A DNA stretch of 64,000 bases. Source: Stropharia rugosoannulata. Its lineage: Eukaryota; Basidiomycota; Agaricomycetes; Agaricales; Strophariaceae. The notes under the pieces were generated by a model, which saw only the letters and a program-made list of their open reading frames with translations, did not search any database and was not told the origin of the DNA. The stretch spans positions 4,278,001 to 4,342,000 of the forward strand of contig JANCIK010000002.1 of the NCBI GenBank assembly GCA_028532985.1. The letters are read 5' to 3'. Positions 12,204 through 22,952 of the stretch are shown in pieces; positions within the stretch are counted from its first letter, which is position 1, and the number at the start of each line of letters is the position of its first letter. A program made the position numbers and the translations under genes.

Positions 12204-12941
12204 TCACGGTCTACGCGACTGGCGGTTTCTGGAAGATGACCCGGTGAGTTGTTCACGAGTGTGATCGTCTGTTGTGGAGCATACTTCATCCTTGTGTGCA
12301 TTGAAGTACGCCGTGAAACTGTCCATCGTGTTATCTGAGATGTATTTGGCATTGTGTAAAGCCCCGAGAGCCATATTGGCGAAGTCAAAGCAGTTGGTGA
12401 TGCTACCTTCGCCCTTCGCAGGAATTGGTACATAGTTAGGAACCTGACTATCAATTATAGACTTGATATTTCTTGCGACTGCGTCCCAGTCCTTCTCTTT
12501 ACCCGCCTTGAGAACAGGGCCAGAGATCGGGAAGTCCGCGGCACCACTTTTCGACGATTGGCGTTCGCTATTTATCACCATTGTTTTACTAGAGAATAAC
12601 TTTAATTTTTGTTCACAAGTTGCAGCGTAGCCAGCACTTACCTATAGGGATCTATGACATATTCGTAGAGCGTGTCTCGGTCACTGCCTGCTCTGCGAAT
12701 GGCTAGGGCAAAGTGCCAATTTACGCTATTTTTATTTGTCTCACGAAGCAGCACTTGCATATCTGGTTCTACAATAATTGATAGTCAGTTCTGTGCAGCT
12801 CTGCTGTAGCTGTAGCTGTGGCGTGAAATATGGCTCACCCGGGCTAGATTGAACACCAACTTTGCTTTTAGTAGGCGCCGCATTTGACAGAGTGGCAAGA
12901 AGCAGTGTTGAGGCGAGCAATAGAGTGTTGAGAAATTGCAT
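12204..12941 (-). CDS. Secreted protein, family 1 paralog A
   Basis: Unrecognised secreted protein of about 204 aa. Exons read on the minus strand are 12941-12839, 12768-12642 and 12588-12204, with matching phases. A signal peptide is clear (MQFLNTLLLASTLLLATLSN, cleavage near AAP). The mature part contains MQVLLRETNKNSVNWHFALA, DTLYEYVIDP, FPISGPVLKAGKEKDW and CFDFANMALGALHNAKYISD, and has three cysteines. Paralog B (15155-15974) has the same three blocks and intron phases, so the fold is under selection even though the family is unknown to me. The C-terminal tail is polar and low in complexity. No catalytic motif is recognisable; an effector-like, structural or enzyme-inhibitor role would be a guess. 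Confidence 0.82.
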
Positions 12942-13840
12942 TTCGTCTAAGTTTGAGGAGATAAAAAGGGGTTTATGGATCTAGAGAGAACTAGGGTGCT
13001 TTGAAGTTCTTGGACCTGCCAATGAACTCAGTGAATGTGGGTGAAGTTGGCGCTCAGCGTGAGGAGCTCATACTTGAGATGTAGCATTTTATAGCGGTGA
13101 CTAATTCATGTCAACTTGGATTGAAACAGTGTTCTATATCGAAGTATACTTACGGTTGAAATCCCGGGTACAAAATATGGATGCAAAGCATCTCATATCA
13201 ATTCATATCATCTGCTACCGTTGATACAATGTTGGCAGTCATTCATATTGCACCTGTAGCCAATACTTCGTCCATAATTATCAGTAACCGTTGATGTAGG
13301 GAATGGTTTTACGGTCGATATTCCCGTTTTGCTTGCGTGAATGGGATTGAAATATGCCGAAGCATGTCCGAAAATAATCAATACGAGCTGATCGCGTGTA
13401 GCACCTCATCGAGTCTTTGTAAACAGTTTGATTTTAATACTACCACAAGCTCCCATCATCCCTTGAACAGAATGCGACACAATCAACACTCAACTGAATA
13501 TAGAAGCTGCGTTTTATTATTTATATACAAGTACATTTGTAGTACATCGTAAATGCATTGAGAGGTGGACATGATCCGGTCATTTAACCGTACCTAAAGC
13601 CCAGGTGCGGGTGTTGCCCTAGGTGATGTTACTTGTTTCTTTTCTTTCCATTGACAAGGTGGGGGCTGGTCCAGTGGGTATAGTGGTGGTACAGTTGGTA
13701 TTCAGTTCAATAGGGTTAGCTGGTTTGGGTTAGTAGGCTCAAGTCGGTGTTGGGGTAAGAGTAAAAGCTGTGGTACAGTAGCGTAGATGTCCTGCGACCA
13801 CTCGGCATCTCCTTTGCATGCATTCTAGTAAAAAGCACGA
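12942..13840. promoter_or_regulatory. Duplicated upstream region of secreted paralog A
   Basis: About 0.9 kb shared with 15975-16870. It includes the presumptive promoter of the minus-strand gene: an ATAAAAAGG TATA-like word lies about 20 bp upstream of the ATG, at 12961. Conserved words are tttgctaccgttgatac and gcaagctcccatcat. No gene is seen on either strand. Confidence 0.5.
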
Positions 13841-14250
13841 CTAGCGAACCGCATAGGGTACTGGTAGCGAGTCTAGGGCGAAGCATGCGAGACAGACACG
13901 GACATTCGGCACGGGTGCAGAAAAGGCGGTGTGGTGCATTTCAGTTATGAAATTTGGCTGGGCCGGCCAGCTGCCAGGAGGCAGCGCAAAGTCGAACCAG
14001 AGCCGGCCGGGATTTAAGCGGGGGTGCAGGGCAATGCCGGCTAATGCCGGGGGCGGGACTCGGGCAGCAAGAGCGGCGCTCGACGCCGGGGTGAGCGGTG
14101 CGGTGAACGGCACGTGAGAAAATTCTGCGATTGCTACAGGGAGACATGTACATGATGAGAAACGCGACTTGTTGATCGAACCGGTTTCTCAGAGCTTAGC
14201 TTGCCCACCGAGCGACGATTACGATGCGGCCGACGACGACACGGTTGGTA
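13841..14250 (-). pseudogene. DUF6699 gene fragment (decayed copy)
   Basis: Partial copy of the gene at 17009-18451. The frame carries TPASSAALAARVPPPALAGI, LNPGRLWFDFALPPGSW, NFITEMHHTAFSAPVPNVRV, matching the intact gene almost residue for residue. It then leaves the alignment at RVCLACFALDSL, where the intact copy continues RVCLAGRPGWECFAYAK. The C-terminal third of the domain is gone (about 430 bp deleted relative to the other unit). The 5' half stops where repeat R copy 2 begins at 14257. The 72-nt candidate intron of the parent gene is still visible around 14110-14200. Confidence 0.85.
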
Positions 14251-14256
14251 GAGGGA

Positions 14257-14735
14257 TTTACTTAAATGGAAAGGCCGATTCCTATTTGCCCGCCAAAATG
14301 GTGCATGACATGACATATCTGGAGGCATCCTTTTGGTCACGGAAAACCAACCAAAAACAGGTTAGTGCCAGTAACTTGATCAATGACTTCGCAGTGTCTA
14401 TGTGATATGTGCTTCAGACCGATGCACAAAGATGTCAAAATTGTCTAAGTTTCTCACGAGAGACTTTCCTTTGGTGAGAAGGCCTTTCTGGTTATTTTAT
14501 TGTTATCATACATCTTATAAGTAGAACCTGCATCGTAAATCTTATAAACTGGTATGGCGACTTGTTTCGTTATGTGTGAGCCGGAGGCTGTTCAGACCGT
14601 CCAACATCATTCCTCAGGAAGAATTTCGACCGTACACAGGTGGGTTTATCTGCGGGGTTTGGACTGATTGGCTAATACCAACGGGCGGGGAGCGAAGTCT
14701 CATCGAGCCCATCCCTTAGCGAGGTTTGAAATTTG
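14257..14735. repeat. Dispersed repeat R, copy 2 (uninterrupted)
   Basis: Same sequence as 10934-11973 without the nested insertion, so it shows the empty site. It is joined on the left directly to the truncated DUF6699 fragment. On the right it runs into ggttagtagggtcaagtc, which resembles the spacer at 13726. R therefore probably took part in the rearrangement that truncated unit A. Confidence 0.75.
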
Positions 14736-15154
14736 GTTAGTAGGGTCAAGTCAGTATTTGGGTACTTTTGCTAGAGCTTATTACTAGGAGGTAGTTCAAT
14801 GTTCCTCTAAAAACAATCAACACGCAAATAAGAGCAAATGTGGTAGCAACGTTGCAGCTGAAGGGGCACGATACAAGGCATCGGACTTCCTAATTTACGC
14901 AATTTATTACGTTTATCTAGCTGAAATATGTATATCTCTAAAAGATAAGATACAATTCATTCGCTTTTTTCCCGCCATAAATTGATAGGTGCCAGCAGTG
15001 TCATGGAAAGAGTGCCAATGTTTGTCATCTTCACGCAGGTTGAAATATTGCAATCCCAGAGCACATACACGTGTCTTGATTGCATACGGTACACTAATAA
15101 CTGGATATACAGATACAGCTAAGAGTATCTAAGGAATGACTGTTTAATGTAGTA

Positions 15155-15974
15155 TTACGGCTTGTGAGGTCCCTTCACATGGGCTCCAGAACCTGAACTC
15201 GAAGCCGCCGGAATACGACCATTATAAATAGAACTGTCTGTCAACCTGCGTACTTCCGCCTTTTTTGCATTGTAGTAGGCTGTGAACTCGTTCATTGTAT
15301 CATCCGAGATGTATTTGGCTGAGTGTAAAGCCGTGAAAGCCATGTTTGCTAAGTCAAAGCAGTTGTTGAAGCCAGTACCCGGGGCAGGAATTGGTTCATC
15401 CACAGGTAGTGTACCCTGGAGTAAATTCACGACGTTATTTTTGACCGTGTTCCAGTCCTTTTCCCCGTGGGCCATGAGAACGGAGCCAGAAACTGGAAAT
15501 TCAACACGTCCATCCTTATCTGTGTAGCGCTTGTGTCTTATCATTTTCCCCCTGAAAATGCAGCGTTAAAATTTGTTCACCTGGTATATGACTGTCACAT
15601 ACTCATGCATGATGTACTCGAAGGTGATATCCTGTTTACTTGTAAGTGGACGAATTGCAAAGGCAAAGTGCCATTGTGGACTATTACTCCGAGTCTCACG
15701 AAGCAGGACTTTCAGCTCATCTGCGATTGGTTAGCTCAACGTTATAGCTCTGCAGTATAGAAAAAAAGATAACATACCACCGGCCGCGGGATGAGCAACA
15801 CCTTTGACAAAGCCTTTAGCTCCAAGTTGCAGCTCTGCGGTATAGAAAAAAAGAGGACATACCACCGGCCGCGGGAGGAGCAACATCTTTTCCAAAGCCT
15901 CCCACAGGCGCCGCATTTGACAGGGTGGCAAAAAGCAGCGTTGATGCGAGCAAGAGGTTCCTGAGCAGTTGCAT
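15155..15974 (-). CDS. Secreted protein, family 1 paralog B
   Basis: Paralog of 12204-12941, about 208 aa. Exons on the minus strand are 15974-15863, 15720-15603 and 15551-15155, with matching phases; the second donor is a perfect GTATGT. Signal peptide MQLLRNLLLASTLLFATLSN, then a short variable stretch (VGGFGKDVAPPAAG). The conserved blocks are VLLRETRSNSPQWHFAFAIR, FEYIMHEGKMIRHK, FPVSGSVLMAHGEKDW and CFDLANMAFTALHSAKYISD. The tail is serine/glycine-rich. Intron 1 is 142 nt because an 85-bp tandem duplication places a second copy of the exon-1 end and its donor inside it. Using both donors would need a 28-nt intron, so I prefer the single longer intron. Function unknown. Confidence 0.8.
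15733..15902. repeat. 85-bp tandem duplication spanning an exon-intron boundary
   Basis: Units 15733-15817 and 15818-15902 both run from agctc..agtt through tatagaaaaaaaga, cataccaccggccgcggga and ttt..aaagcct. On the minus strand each holds a donor (GGTG|GTATGT) followed by a pyrimidine tract and a CTGCAG/CCGCAG acceptor-like word. Confidence 0.85.
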
Positions 15975-17008
15975 TTCGTCTGAAGAAACTGGAAATTTGA
16001 GGAGATAAAAGACTTTGTGGAGCTCTGGAGAACTGGGATGCTTTGAAGTTATTGGACCTGCCAATGAACTCAGTGAATGTGGGGTTGGCGCTCAGCGTGA
16101 GGAGCTCATACTGGGGTCATAGCATTTTATAGCGGTGACCACTCGATGTCAACTTGGCCCAGGTACAGAATATGGACGCAAAGCACCTAATTTTAATTCA
16201 TATCATTTGCTACCGTTGATACAAAGTTGACAGTCACTTATTTTGCACCTGCGGTCAATACTTCGCACATGATAGTCAGTAACCGTTGATGTAGAGAATA
16301 GTTTTCCGGTTGATATTCCCGTTTTGCTTGCGTGATGTGATTGAAATATGCCGAGGCATGTCCAAAAATAAGCAATACGAGCTGAGCGCGTGTAGCACCT
16401 CATTGGGTAGTTATAAACAGTTTGATTTGAATACTACCGCAAGCTCCCATCATCTCTTGAACGGAATGCGGGCGCAACCAACACTCAACTGAATATGGAA
16501 GCTACGTTTTATTCTTTATATATAAGTACATTGAGAGACGGGGTTAACTGATTAATATGTACATCGAACATCGAGCTCGTAATGTCCAGAGTTCAGCTGC
16601 TGAGAAACGGTACGAAAGCAGAGATAAAAACAAGGAAGATAGCAAAGATCACGACACAAATAGCGACAAAGCGATAGCAGGGGGGTGAACATAGCACAGA
16701 AATACAAGTTGAGTGCATGTGGGGGTAGTTGATATTGTGGTACAGTATGTTACTTGTTTCTTTTCTTTCCAAGGTGGGGGCTGGTCCAGTGGGTATAGAG
16801 GTGGTACAGTTGGTATTTAGGTTAGTAGGCTCAAGTCGGTGTTGGGGTAAGAGCAGGAGCTGTGGTACAGTAGTGTAGATGTCCATGTCCTGGTGAGATA
16901 GTGATAAATAATGGGTATGATGAATGGACGAGGTCCAGTCCGAGGGCGCGAAAACTGCGAAGACTGCCAGTCATAGTGCCAGAGGAAAGAGAGCGGTCAG
17001 GCGGCGGC
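15975..17008. other. Spacer between secreted paralog B and the DUF6699 gene
   Basis: Holds the presumptive promoter of paralog B (GATAAAAGAC about 30 bp upstream of the ATG) and, further right, the gt-rich spacer and 3' flank of the DUF6699 gene. Most of it is duplicated at 12942-13840. No gene of its own is seen. Confidence 0.5.
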
Positions 17009-18451
17009 CTACGAAGTGGTCGGCGGCGCGCATAAATGGAGAATAAGTACCCCTGGCTCGGAGCTCATCTCAAGCCCGTAGAACACCCTCGCGCGTCCGA
17101 GCAAGTCGATACGACGCACGCCTGCATGGAAGGTCTGCGCGTCAGCACCGCGCGTACGGCTGTGCCTACTAGTGCCCGTGGAGGACTCTGCACTGGATAA
17201 AGGCGGCGACGCCCAGCCTGCGCCCTGGTCCAGTACCGCTCCGCCGCCCGCGGCACTGCTCAATCTTTTATGGAGGAACTCGTACACTGCGTAAAGTATG
17301 TCGAACACAGTCACGCCCGTCTCCGCCTTTGCGTAGGCGAAGCATTCCCACCCGGGGCGGCCGGCGAGACAGACACGGACATTCGGGACGGGTGCGGAAA
17401 AGGCTGTGTGGTGCATTTCAGTTATGAAATTCGGCTGGGTCGGCGAGCTGCCGGGAGGCAGGGCGAAGTCGAACCAGAGCCGGCCGGGATTTAAGCGGGG
17501 GTGCAGGACAATGCCGGCTGATGCCGGCGGCGGGATTCGGGCAGCAAGAGCGGCGCTCGACGCCGGGGTGAGCGGTGCGTGAGTATATTCTGTAATTGCG
17601 ACAAGCAGACATGTACGTGATGAGAAACGCGACTTGTTGATCGAACCGGTTTCTAGCTTACCTTGCCCACCGAGCGACGAGTACGATGCGGCCGACGACG
17701 ACACGGTTGGTAGAGGGATGGTCATCCCGAGCACTGGGGCACTCGGGATAGGTCCGTACGCGTGTCCTGGTCGGGGCGTGCTCGTCCCTCTCGCAGTCGA
17801 CGACGAGAACCTGGAAGCTACCGAACTGGGCCCATGGAATGTTGGAGATAGCGTGGTGGATGGTGGGACGAGTGTAGAAGAAGCGGGCGTCGATGGGCGC
17901 GCACTATAGGCCGAGGAAGGTGAGTGTATGCGCACTTCCCTCCCATACGACGACGCATCCGAAGAATGTCCGTGCCCACTCGCCGCTTGGCCTGGACGCG
18001 AGGCGGACTCAGCAAACACGTACGACGCCGGCCAAGAAAAATGGTCGGGCACGCCAAACGAATATTCTGTGTGCTCGCTGCCTGCGCCGCCGCCCGCCGC
18101 CGCAGCGGTGAAGCTAATGGGCTTGGGTTCTATGCCATTGGTGGAATACGCGCTTGCCTTACGGGGCTGCTGCGCCGCAAGGCTTGCCGCAGACCCCCAC
18201 GACAGGGCGGCCTGTGACTGCGCCGGCGACGACGCGTCCGGCTGGTGATAGTGCTGGTGATGGTACGGCATCCTGGCTGGGCTGGTGTCGATCTGTGTGT
18301 GTGTGTGGGCGTCGGGAAAGACTGCGCTGTCGTGAGTCACATCTGGCGGGATCGTCTTATATACCCGCCCGCCGCATCCCGACGACCAACCGACGCCCGT
18401 GAGAGTCCCAGGAGGATGTGATGCGCCCATCATATCGCGCCGCGGCGGCAT
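17009..18451 (-). CDS. DUF6699-type domain protein
   Basis: A 480-aa frame. The first ~290 residues are low-complexity Ser/Pro/Ala/His-rich sequence. The conserved part is C-terminal: LHPRLNPGRLWFDFALPPGS, FITEMHHTAFSAPVPNVRV, WECFAYAKAETGVTVFDIL, VRRIDLLGRARVFYGLEM and a final VLILHLCAPP. This order (start of the wDf..pp block, a wpi-like block, the vtv.dvl helix, and the final strand) is what I know of the basidiomycete DUF6699 family, whose function is unknown. A 72-nt in-frame segment (17590-17661 on the minus strand, CAAG|GTAAGC to TTACAG) has good splice signals and may be an intron, giving 456 aa. A shortened copy lies at 13841-14250. Confidence 0.8.
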   Translation of the reverse strand: MPPRRDMMGASHPPGTLTGVGWSSGCGGRVYKTIPPDVTHDSAVFPDAHTHTQIDTSPARMPYHHQHYHQPDASSPAQSQAALSWGSAASLAAQQPRKASAYSTNGIEPKPISFTAAAAGGGAGSEHTEYSFGVPDHFSWPASYVFAESASRPGQAASGHGHSSDASSYGREVRIHSPSSAYSARPSTPASSTLVPPSTTLSPTFHGPSSVASRFSSSTARGTSTPRPGHAYGPIPSAPVLGMTIPLPTVSSSAASYSSLGGQGKLETGSINKSRFSSRTCLLVAITEYTHAPLTPASSAALAARIPPPASAGIVLHPRLNPGRLWFDFALPPGSSPTQPNFITEMHHTAFSAPVPNVRVCLAGRPGWECFAYAKAETGVTVFDILYAVYEFLHKRLSSAAGGGAVLDQGAGWASPPLSSAESSTGTSRHSRTRGADAQTFHAGVRRIDLLGRARVFYGLEMSSEPGVLILHLCAPPTTS

Positions 18452-19825
18452 TTATCCAGATATGGTAGCAAGTCGGGTGGACAAACAATGGCGCAGTGTA
18501 CAAACAGGTCCTTTTATGGAAATATGCACGCTGGCGACTACGCTTCCTCTGATGGCATCCGTCGGGACCCCTCGATGGCCATCAACGATGCGACGGTACT
18601 TGCAACGATTGGGTGGAGAAGTCCGGGCTCTGTGTTCTGGTGCCGTTTTATGACAGGACAATGCCTTATCGCCACCCGTTTTTCTCCTCGCCCACTCGGC
18701 GTTCATCTTTCAACAGACACCGTTGGGAATATATTGTTTATTTTCAGCCGCGGACTGGAACCAAGCTGAGGGCTGATGCGCCTCGCCCAGTCATCCTTCT
18801 ATCTTTAGTTTACCCGGTAATTATGTTCAACATCTATCAAAAAGTATACTTTCCCGTTTAAACCATGTTCGAACATCCATCAGCCTTTACCATAGTGCCG
18901 TTGACGCATGTGATTGTAATTGAACACTGAAATTGGGCTGTGAGTCAGTCGACCATGTCATTTGAGTGGTTCTAGTGTACAAATATTTATTCGTAGTGCA
19001 TTAGATGACGGCTATGGAATGGTATGACGGAAATCTATATTCACGCAACTGACTCGCACAATGCTCTCCTCGCATCCGCTCCTAGTGAACATCGTTGCTG
19101 TAGCAGGCAATAATGCTAAACATACATTGTATAGAGCACATACTGCGACAAGAGTCATTCATACGATTGACAGCTACCCTACTATTATTCGCCCCATTCA
19201 TTCACTGCACTCGTGATGAGACCATCGAAGTATGTGACTTATCTACGCTCTCTGTTCCATATCATTCACAGTTCCATTTCCGGTTTCTTTATACTGGCCC
19301 ACCTACTCGAACAACCCTCGTTCCATCTTTCACTAAGCGTTAATTAATGGGTACAACGCAAGTCCCTGAGCCACGTGCAGGGTCTAAGGGTCCTTTGTGG
19401 GTGCGTCCCATGGGAAATAGAAGGTAGGGCAGGTACACTAATAGCCTCCATGGGAAGGTGTCACACGAGCACGCATGAATATGAGGCATAATGATCAGAT
19501 TGTAAGGAGATATCGACGCAGTAGAATGTAGGGCAGAAAAGGCGAGGCTTGCATCGCGCATTTTGGGGATGTGCTTATAGGTCTGCTGGCCACGGGGGTG
19601 TCGTGCGGACTCAGAGTATCGTGGAGTTGTTGGATAATGGGGGTATCACTCCCCCGGGCCATCGTGAAATGGAAAGTATACTCCCATGTCAGTTAAACGA
19701 CGACGCGATAGTAATGGCGCATCGAGACTGCGAGTCGTACAGTCGTATCGAGACTGCGAATAGTACTTGCGTGTCGAGACTGGGCATAGTATTCTTCTGC
19801 TTAGACGGCTCATGATACAAAAGCA
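18452..19825. other. Gene-poor spacer
   Basis: 1.4 kb between the DUF6699 start and duplication unit C. A (gt)n tract sits just inside the gene at about 18291-18308. Around 19715-19790 the word tcgagactg recurs three times at ~28-30 bp spacing. No coding region is supported. Confidence 0.5.
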
Positions 19826-20770
19826 GCGCATGCGCCCCATTCTCACACTACTAGAGGCGGGACTATTCCGCTCTTTATAACTACAAGGGACGCCCATTTT
19901 GGCATGAGATTTTCTCCCACCTCCCACCTCTCTCGTTGCAGGCTGGCCGTTCTTGCATTGAAGGGGCGTTTTGGGCGCGTTGATGAACGTACCGGCAAGG
20001 AGGCGGTGTCGCCTGGTAGGCTGTACTATGCCGTGATGGTCGAGCAGGCGGCAAAGCGGCCAGGAAAACGGATTGATCAAGAGTATCCAGATATCCAACA
20101 CCCGTCGATTCATCAGTCATACTAACACAGGTGGGAAAGATGGCGGACGCCCATCGACCATCCATCAAGGTGACGGCTCTAGTAACTCTCAGCATGTAGC
20201 TATTACGATGCATGAAACTGCAGTCTCATGAACAATAATTAATAAACGCGGAACAGATGATATGTGATTGAATGACCATCTGATACAGCAAAAGTACGAT
20301 AGATGTACTCGGATTTGTTCAAAGTCTATAGCAGAATATAAGGTCTCTGTCCTTTTTTGAGATATAAAATAAAGTATTAGTACTGCCATTTGGCTGCCTT
20401 GAATTTTATAGTCAAGAATAACAGAGGAAAATGCATGGGTGGAAATCCTTTTTGAACCGTATAGACAGGTACATACATTCATACCTGCATCATCTCTGTA
20501 TCAGGGAAGCTGATTTGGGATTATTTTAGGTGTGAATTCTGAATAACAACTTTGTTTCAACGAAGCAACCTAAATCATATCATGATGCGAACATCGCTGA
20601 AAATTCAACTTTAGCTTTAATGTGGAGTATGTTGAATGCCATATAAATGTCCAAGTCTTGTATTTTCCTCCCACGCTGAGCGCCCCACAACCTCTGATAT
20701 GAATATGATCATGACATAGATCCCAGCCAAATGAACCCTTAGGATAGGTGTTGGGGTGTGCGCCTCGCAA

Positions 20771-20899
20771 TCAAAATTTATCAGGGCTATAGTACTTTAA
20801 TCCGACAGAAGATTTAGGGGCCGAGGGTGTGGGTGCTGCATATGTCATACTAGCAGAACGTGTGAGCAATAGAACGATTGAGCTCCTGAATATTTGCAT
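20771..20899 (-). pseudogene. Truncated secreted-protein copy (family 2)
   Basis: Reads MQIFRSSIVLLLTRSASMTY then AAPTPSAPKSS and stops after 42 codons. The first 25 residues and the upstream ~120 bp match the gene at 22431 in inverted orientation (tcgtcacc..aag..atgcaaatattcaggagct). The match ends after APTP, at the inversion breakpoint, so the second exon is missing. It may still be transcribed but looks broken. Confidence 0.6.
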
Positions 20900-21304
20900 T
20901 TCTTGTGGTGACGACTCGTAATGAAGATCTGGAAAATAGGGACTGACGGGTTCAACTGCACGGCAGAGCGGTTTTGTGCACACAAACAGTTCTTGGGCCT
21001 GCCAAAGAACTAAGCTGTTTCGGAAGAGGGCGGGCCGTAGTAATGGTCAGGGCATTGACTCGGGAACATGAAGGAGACAAAATGGATATCTCGCACCTGG
21101 TTTTCACGATTGAAGGTCTAGTGGGTAACATACTGGAAATGTATTTGAACAAGAATTATAGGGTGTCGCTATACACATTGCATTGCATAGTAGTAGTTGG
21201 CGTTGCACAACACATTTATTTCACTTTAAACTTCGTAATACAGCCCAATGTACAATCCTTAAGTACTCAATGGCCTGACGAACCTCGCGTAATGACGTGA
21301 CCCG

Positions 21305-21398
21305 TTAAGAAGATGGAGCTGAATTTGGAGTTACGAGACGCTATTAGTTCGTATTGGTATTCAAACAGAAAGAAAGTGTTTACCCAGCAGGGGCGGTA
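21305..21398 (-). pseudogene. 3' relic of a four-cysteine secreted protein gene
   Basis: Aligns with the 3' end of the gene at 22953-23332: a degraded last exon, the intron (cgtattggtattcaaacagaaagaaa) and the donor side cccagcaggggcggta. A deletion inside the last exon removed most of the codons for FNWQSVS. Everything upstream is absent; sequence switches at 21399 to unrelated DNA. Confidence 0.78.
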
Positions 21399-22430
21399 CT
21401 GGGCTTACTCATATAAAATATGTTGCAGAGACATGCGCCCCATTCTCACACTAGAGGCGCAAATATTCCGCTCTTTATAGCTGCAAGAAACTCCTATTTT
21501 GGCGCGAGATTTTCTGTCACCTCTTTCGCTGCTGGACGTTCTCGCGAAGGTGCGTTTGGGGCGTTAAGTTGACGGACGTATGGCCACGGGGTCGGAGTCT
21601 ACAAATGTGCCATATGCCGTGATGGCCGAGGGAGCGGCAAAACGGCATAGTTCGATCAACATGTTGAATCCGACTTCCATCCAACTTCCATTGATTCATC
21701 AGTCAGACTCATATCACCACAGTTGGGAAAGATGGGCGCTCAACGATGATCCATCGAGAGGAGGCTTTTAATACAGTTCAGCCTATAAACAACTTTATTC
21801 AAGCCGAACGGCCATTGGACACGTTATTGACTAACTACACTGGCAGCGGGAACGAGATTGATGGCCTAGTAGACTTATTGCTTAATCAAAGGGATGTTAA
21901 AATTATTTGGACTGGCCTGGTATAGAGCTGCTTGGCAGGGTTTATTAAAACAAAGTAGCAGTACTGACCTTTTGGGAGTGTTTATCGATACCCTACAGTT
22001 CGGACAACCTCTATTACAGTCCAAAAATCAAACTAATATAAGAAAGGAAGATAAATGTATATCCTGCTCATGGCATATATATACAGGTACATACATAAGT
22101 ATCATCTGCAACAGAGTGTGATTTGAGATTATCTTAGGCATGATTTTTCAACAACAACTTCGTTTCAACGATTCAGCCAAAATCAAATCATGATACACAA
22201 CGTCGCCCAAGATACAAGTCCATCTTTCGGGCAGTATGACGAGTACTATAAAATGGTGTAACTTCTCTGTATGTACTCATCACGCTGAGCGTTCTACCCT
22301 CATTCGAAACAGCTAAGTTCTTTGGCAGGTCCAAGGACTGTTTGTATCTACCCAACCGCTCTACTACTGTGCAGTTGAACTCGTCCATCCCTATTTTCCG
22401 GATTACTATTACTAGTCGTCACCCCAAGAG

Positions 22431-22722
22431 ATGCAAATATTCAGGAGCTCGGCCGTCATATTGCTCGCACTTTCTGCTGGTGTAGCATATGCGGCACCCA
22501 CACCCATGCCTCCTGGAGCTGGTCACGGTAATTGTATTTTCTGTCAAAGTAAAGTACTTCATCTCTTATGTACGTGTAATGCTAGGCGTACGTGTCAACA
22601 TCAACTTTAATGGGCACTCAATTGCCTCGAAAATTCGCGCTGCTTTCCATCGCATGCATGTTGCTCATCGAAATGGTGCACCAGGAGCCAATAGCGGTCA
22701 GGGCATAAACCCGCCATCATGA
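22431..22722 (+). CDS. Small secreted protein (family 2), 77 aa
   Basis: Two exons, 22431-22527 and 22586-22722, joined in phase 1 across a 58-nt intron (CACG|GTAATT to ATGCTAG). The product begins with a signal peptide MQIFRSSAVILLALSAGVAY and cleavage near AAP, followed by a short glycine-, asparagine- and histidine-rich mature peptide (VNINFNGHSIASKIRAAFHR ... GQGINPPS) without cysteines. The signal region and 5' flank recur, inverted and truncated, at 20771-20899. Its stop is 28 bp before a 21-nt oligo(A) run. No family is recognised; such a short basic mature peptide could be a secreted peptide signal or antimicrobial, but that is speculation. Splice sites are inferred. Confidence 0.55.
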
Positions 22723-22750
22723 AGAAGACAATATAGAATAGTAAAAAAGC

Positions 22751-22771
22751 AAAAAAAAAAAAAAAAAAAAA
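22751..22771. repeat. Oligo(A) run, 21 nt
   Basis: Uninterrupted A tract preceded by aaaaaagc, 28 bp after the stop of the small secreted gene. It is the longest homopolymer I noticed in the window. Confidence 0.9.
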
Positions 22772-22952
22772 GTGGAAATACTGTCAGAACAGGGATTTCA
22801 GGGAGTCATCGCCGTACATAGTATTGCATTGCACAGTAGTAAATAATGTTGTACAACACATTTATTTCACTTTAAATCTCGTAATACAACCCAATGTACA
22901 ATCCCTAAGTAACTCAATGGCACAACGGGTCCTGCGTAATGTCGTGAGCCGT

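Larger units (their letters stand above)
12080..14250. repeat. Segmental duplication unit A
   Basis: Direct, diverged copy of 15040-17720. Shared pieces in order: the 3' flank of a minus-strand secreted-protein gene (gaaatattgtaatcccagagc), the gene itself, a ~450-bp promoter region (tttgctaccgttgatacaa), a gt-rich spacer (ggtgggggctggtccagtgg) and part of a DUF6699 gene. Unit A lost the 3' end and the N-terminal part of the DUF6699 gene and is cut on the right by repeat R copy 2. Confidence 0.82.
15040..17720. repeat. Segmental duplication unit B
   Basis: Counterpart of 12080-14250 in the same orientation. It contains secreted paralog B, its promoter region, the gt-rich spacer and the conserved part of the intact DUF6699 gene. 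Exon phases and non-coding stretches are shared with unit A, which shows duplication of genomic DNA rather than retroposition. Confidence 0.82.
19826..21398. repeat. Segmental duplication unit C (partly inverted)
   Basis: Matches unit D in order: gcatgcgccccattctcacac, a cagctt..tttggcgcgagattttct region, tgccgtgatgg, a mid-region (acaactttgtttcaacga), then cacatttatttcactttaaa and the 3' end of a four-cysteine secreted gene. The segment 20771-21020 is inverted relative to the rest, compared with 22295-22530 in unit D. Confidence 0.72.

Noticed and set aside
10934..14735. Direct repeats of R as an LTR pair flanking a retrotransposon
   Set aside because: The two R copies lie 3.3 kb apart in the same orientation, but the DNA between them is ordinary duplicated genes with no gag, pol or primer-binding site.
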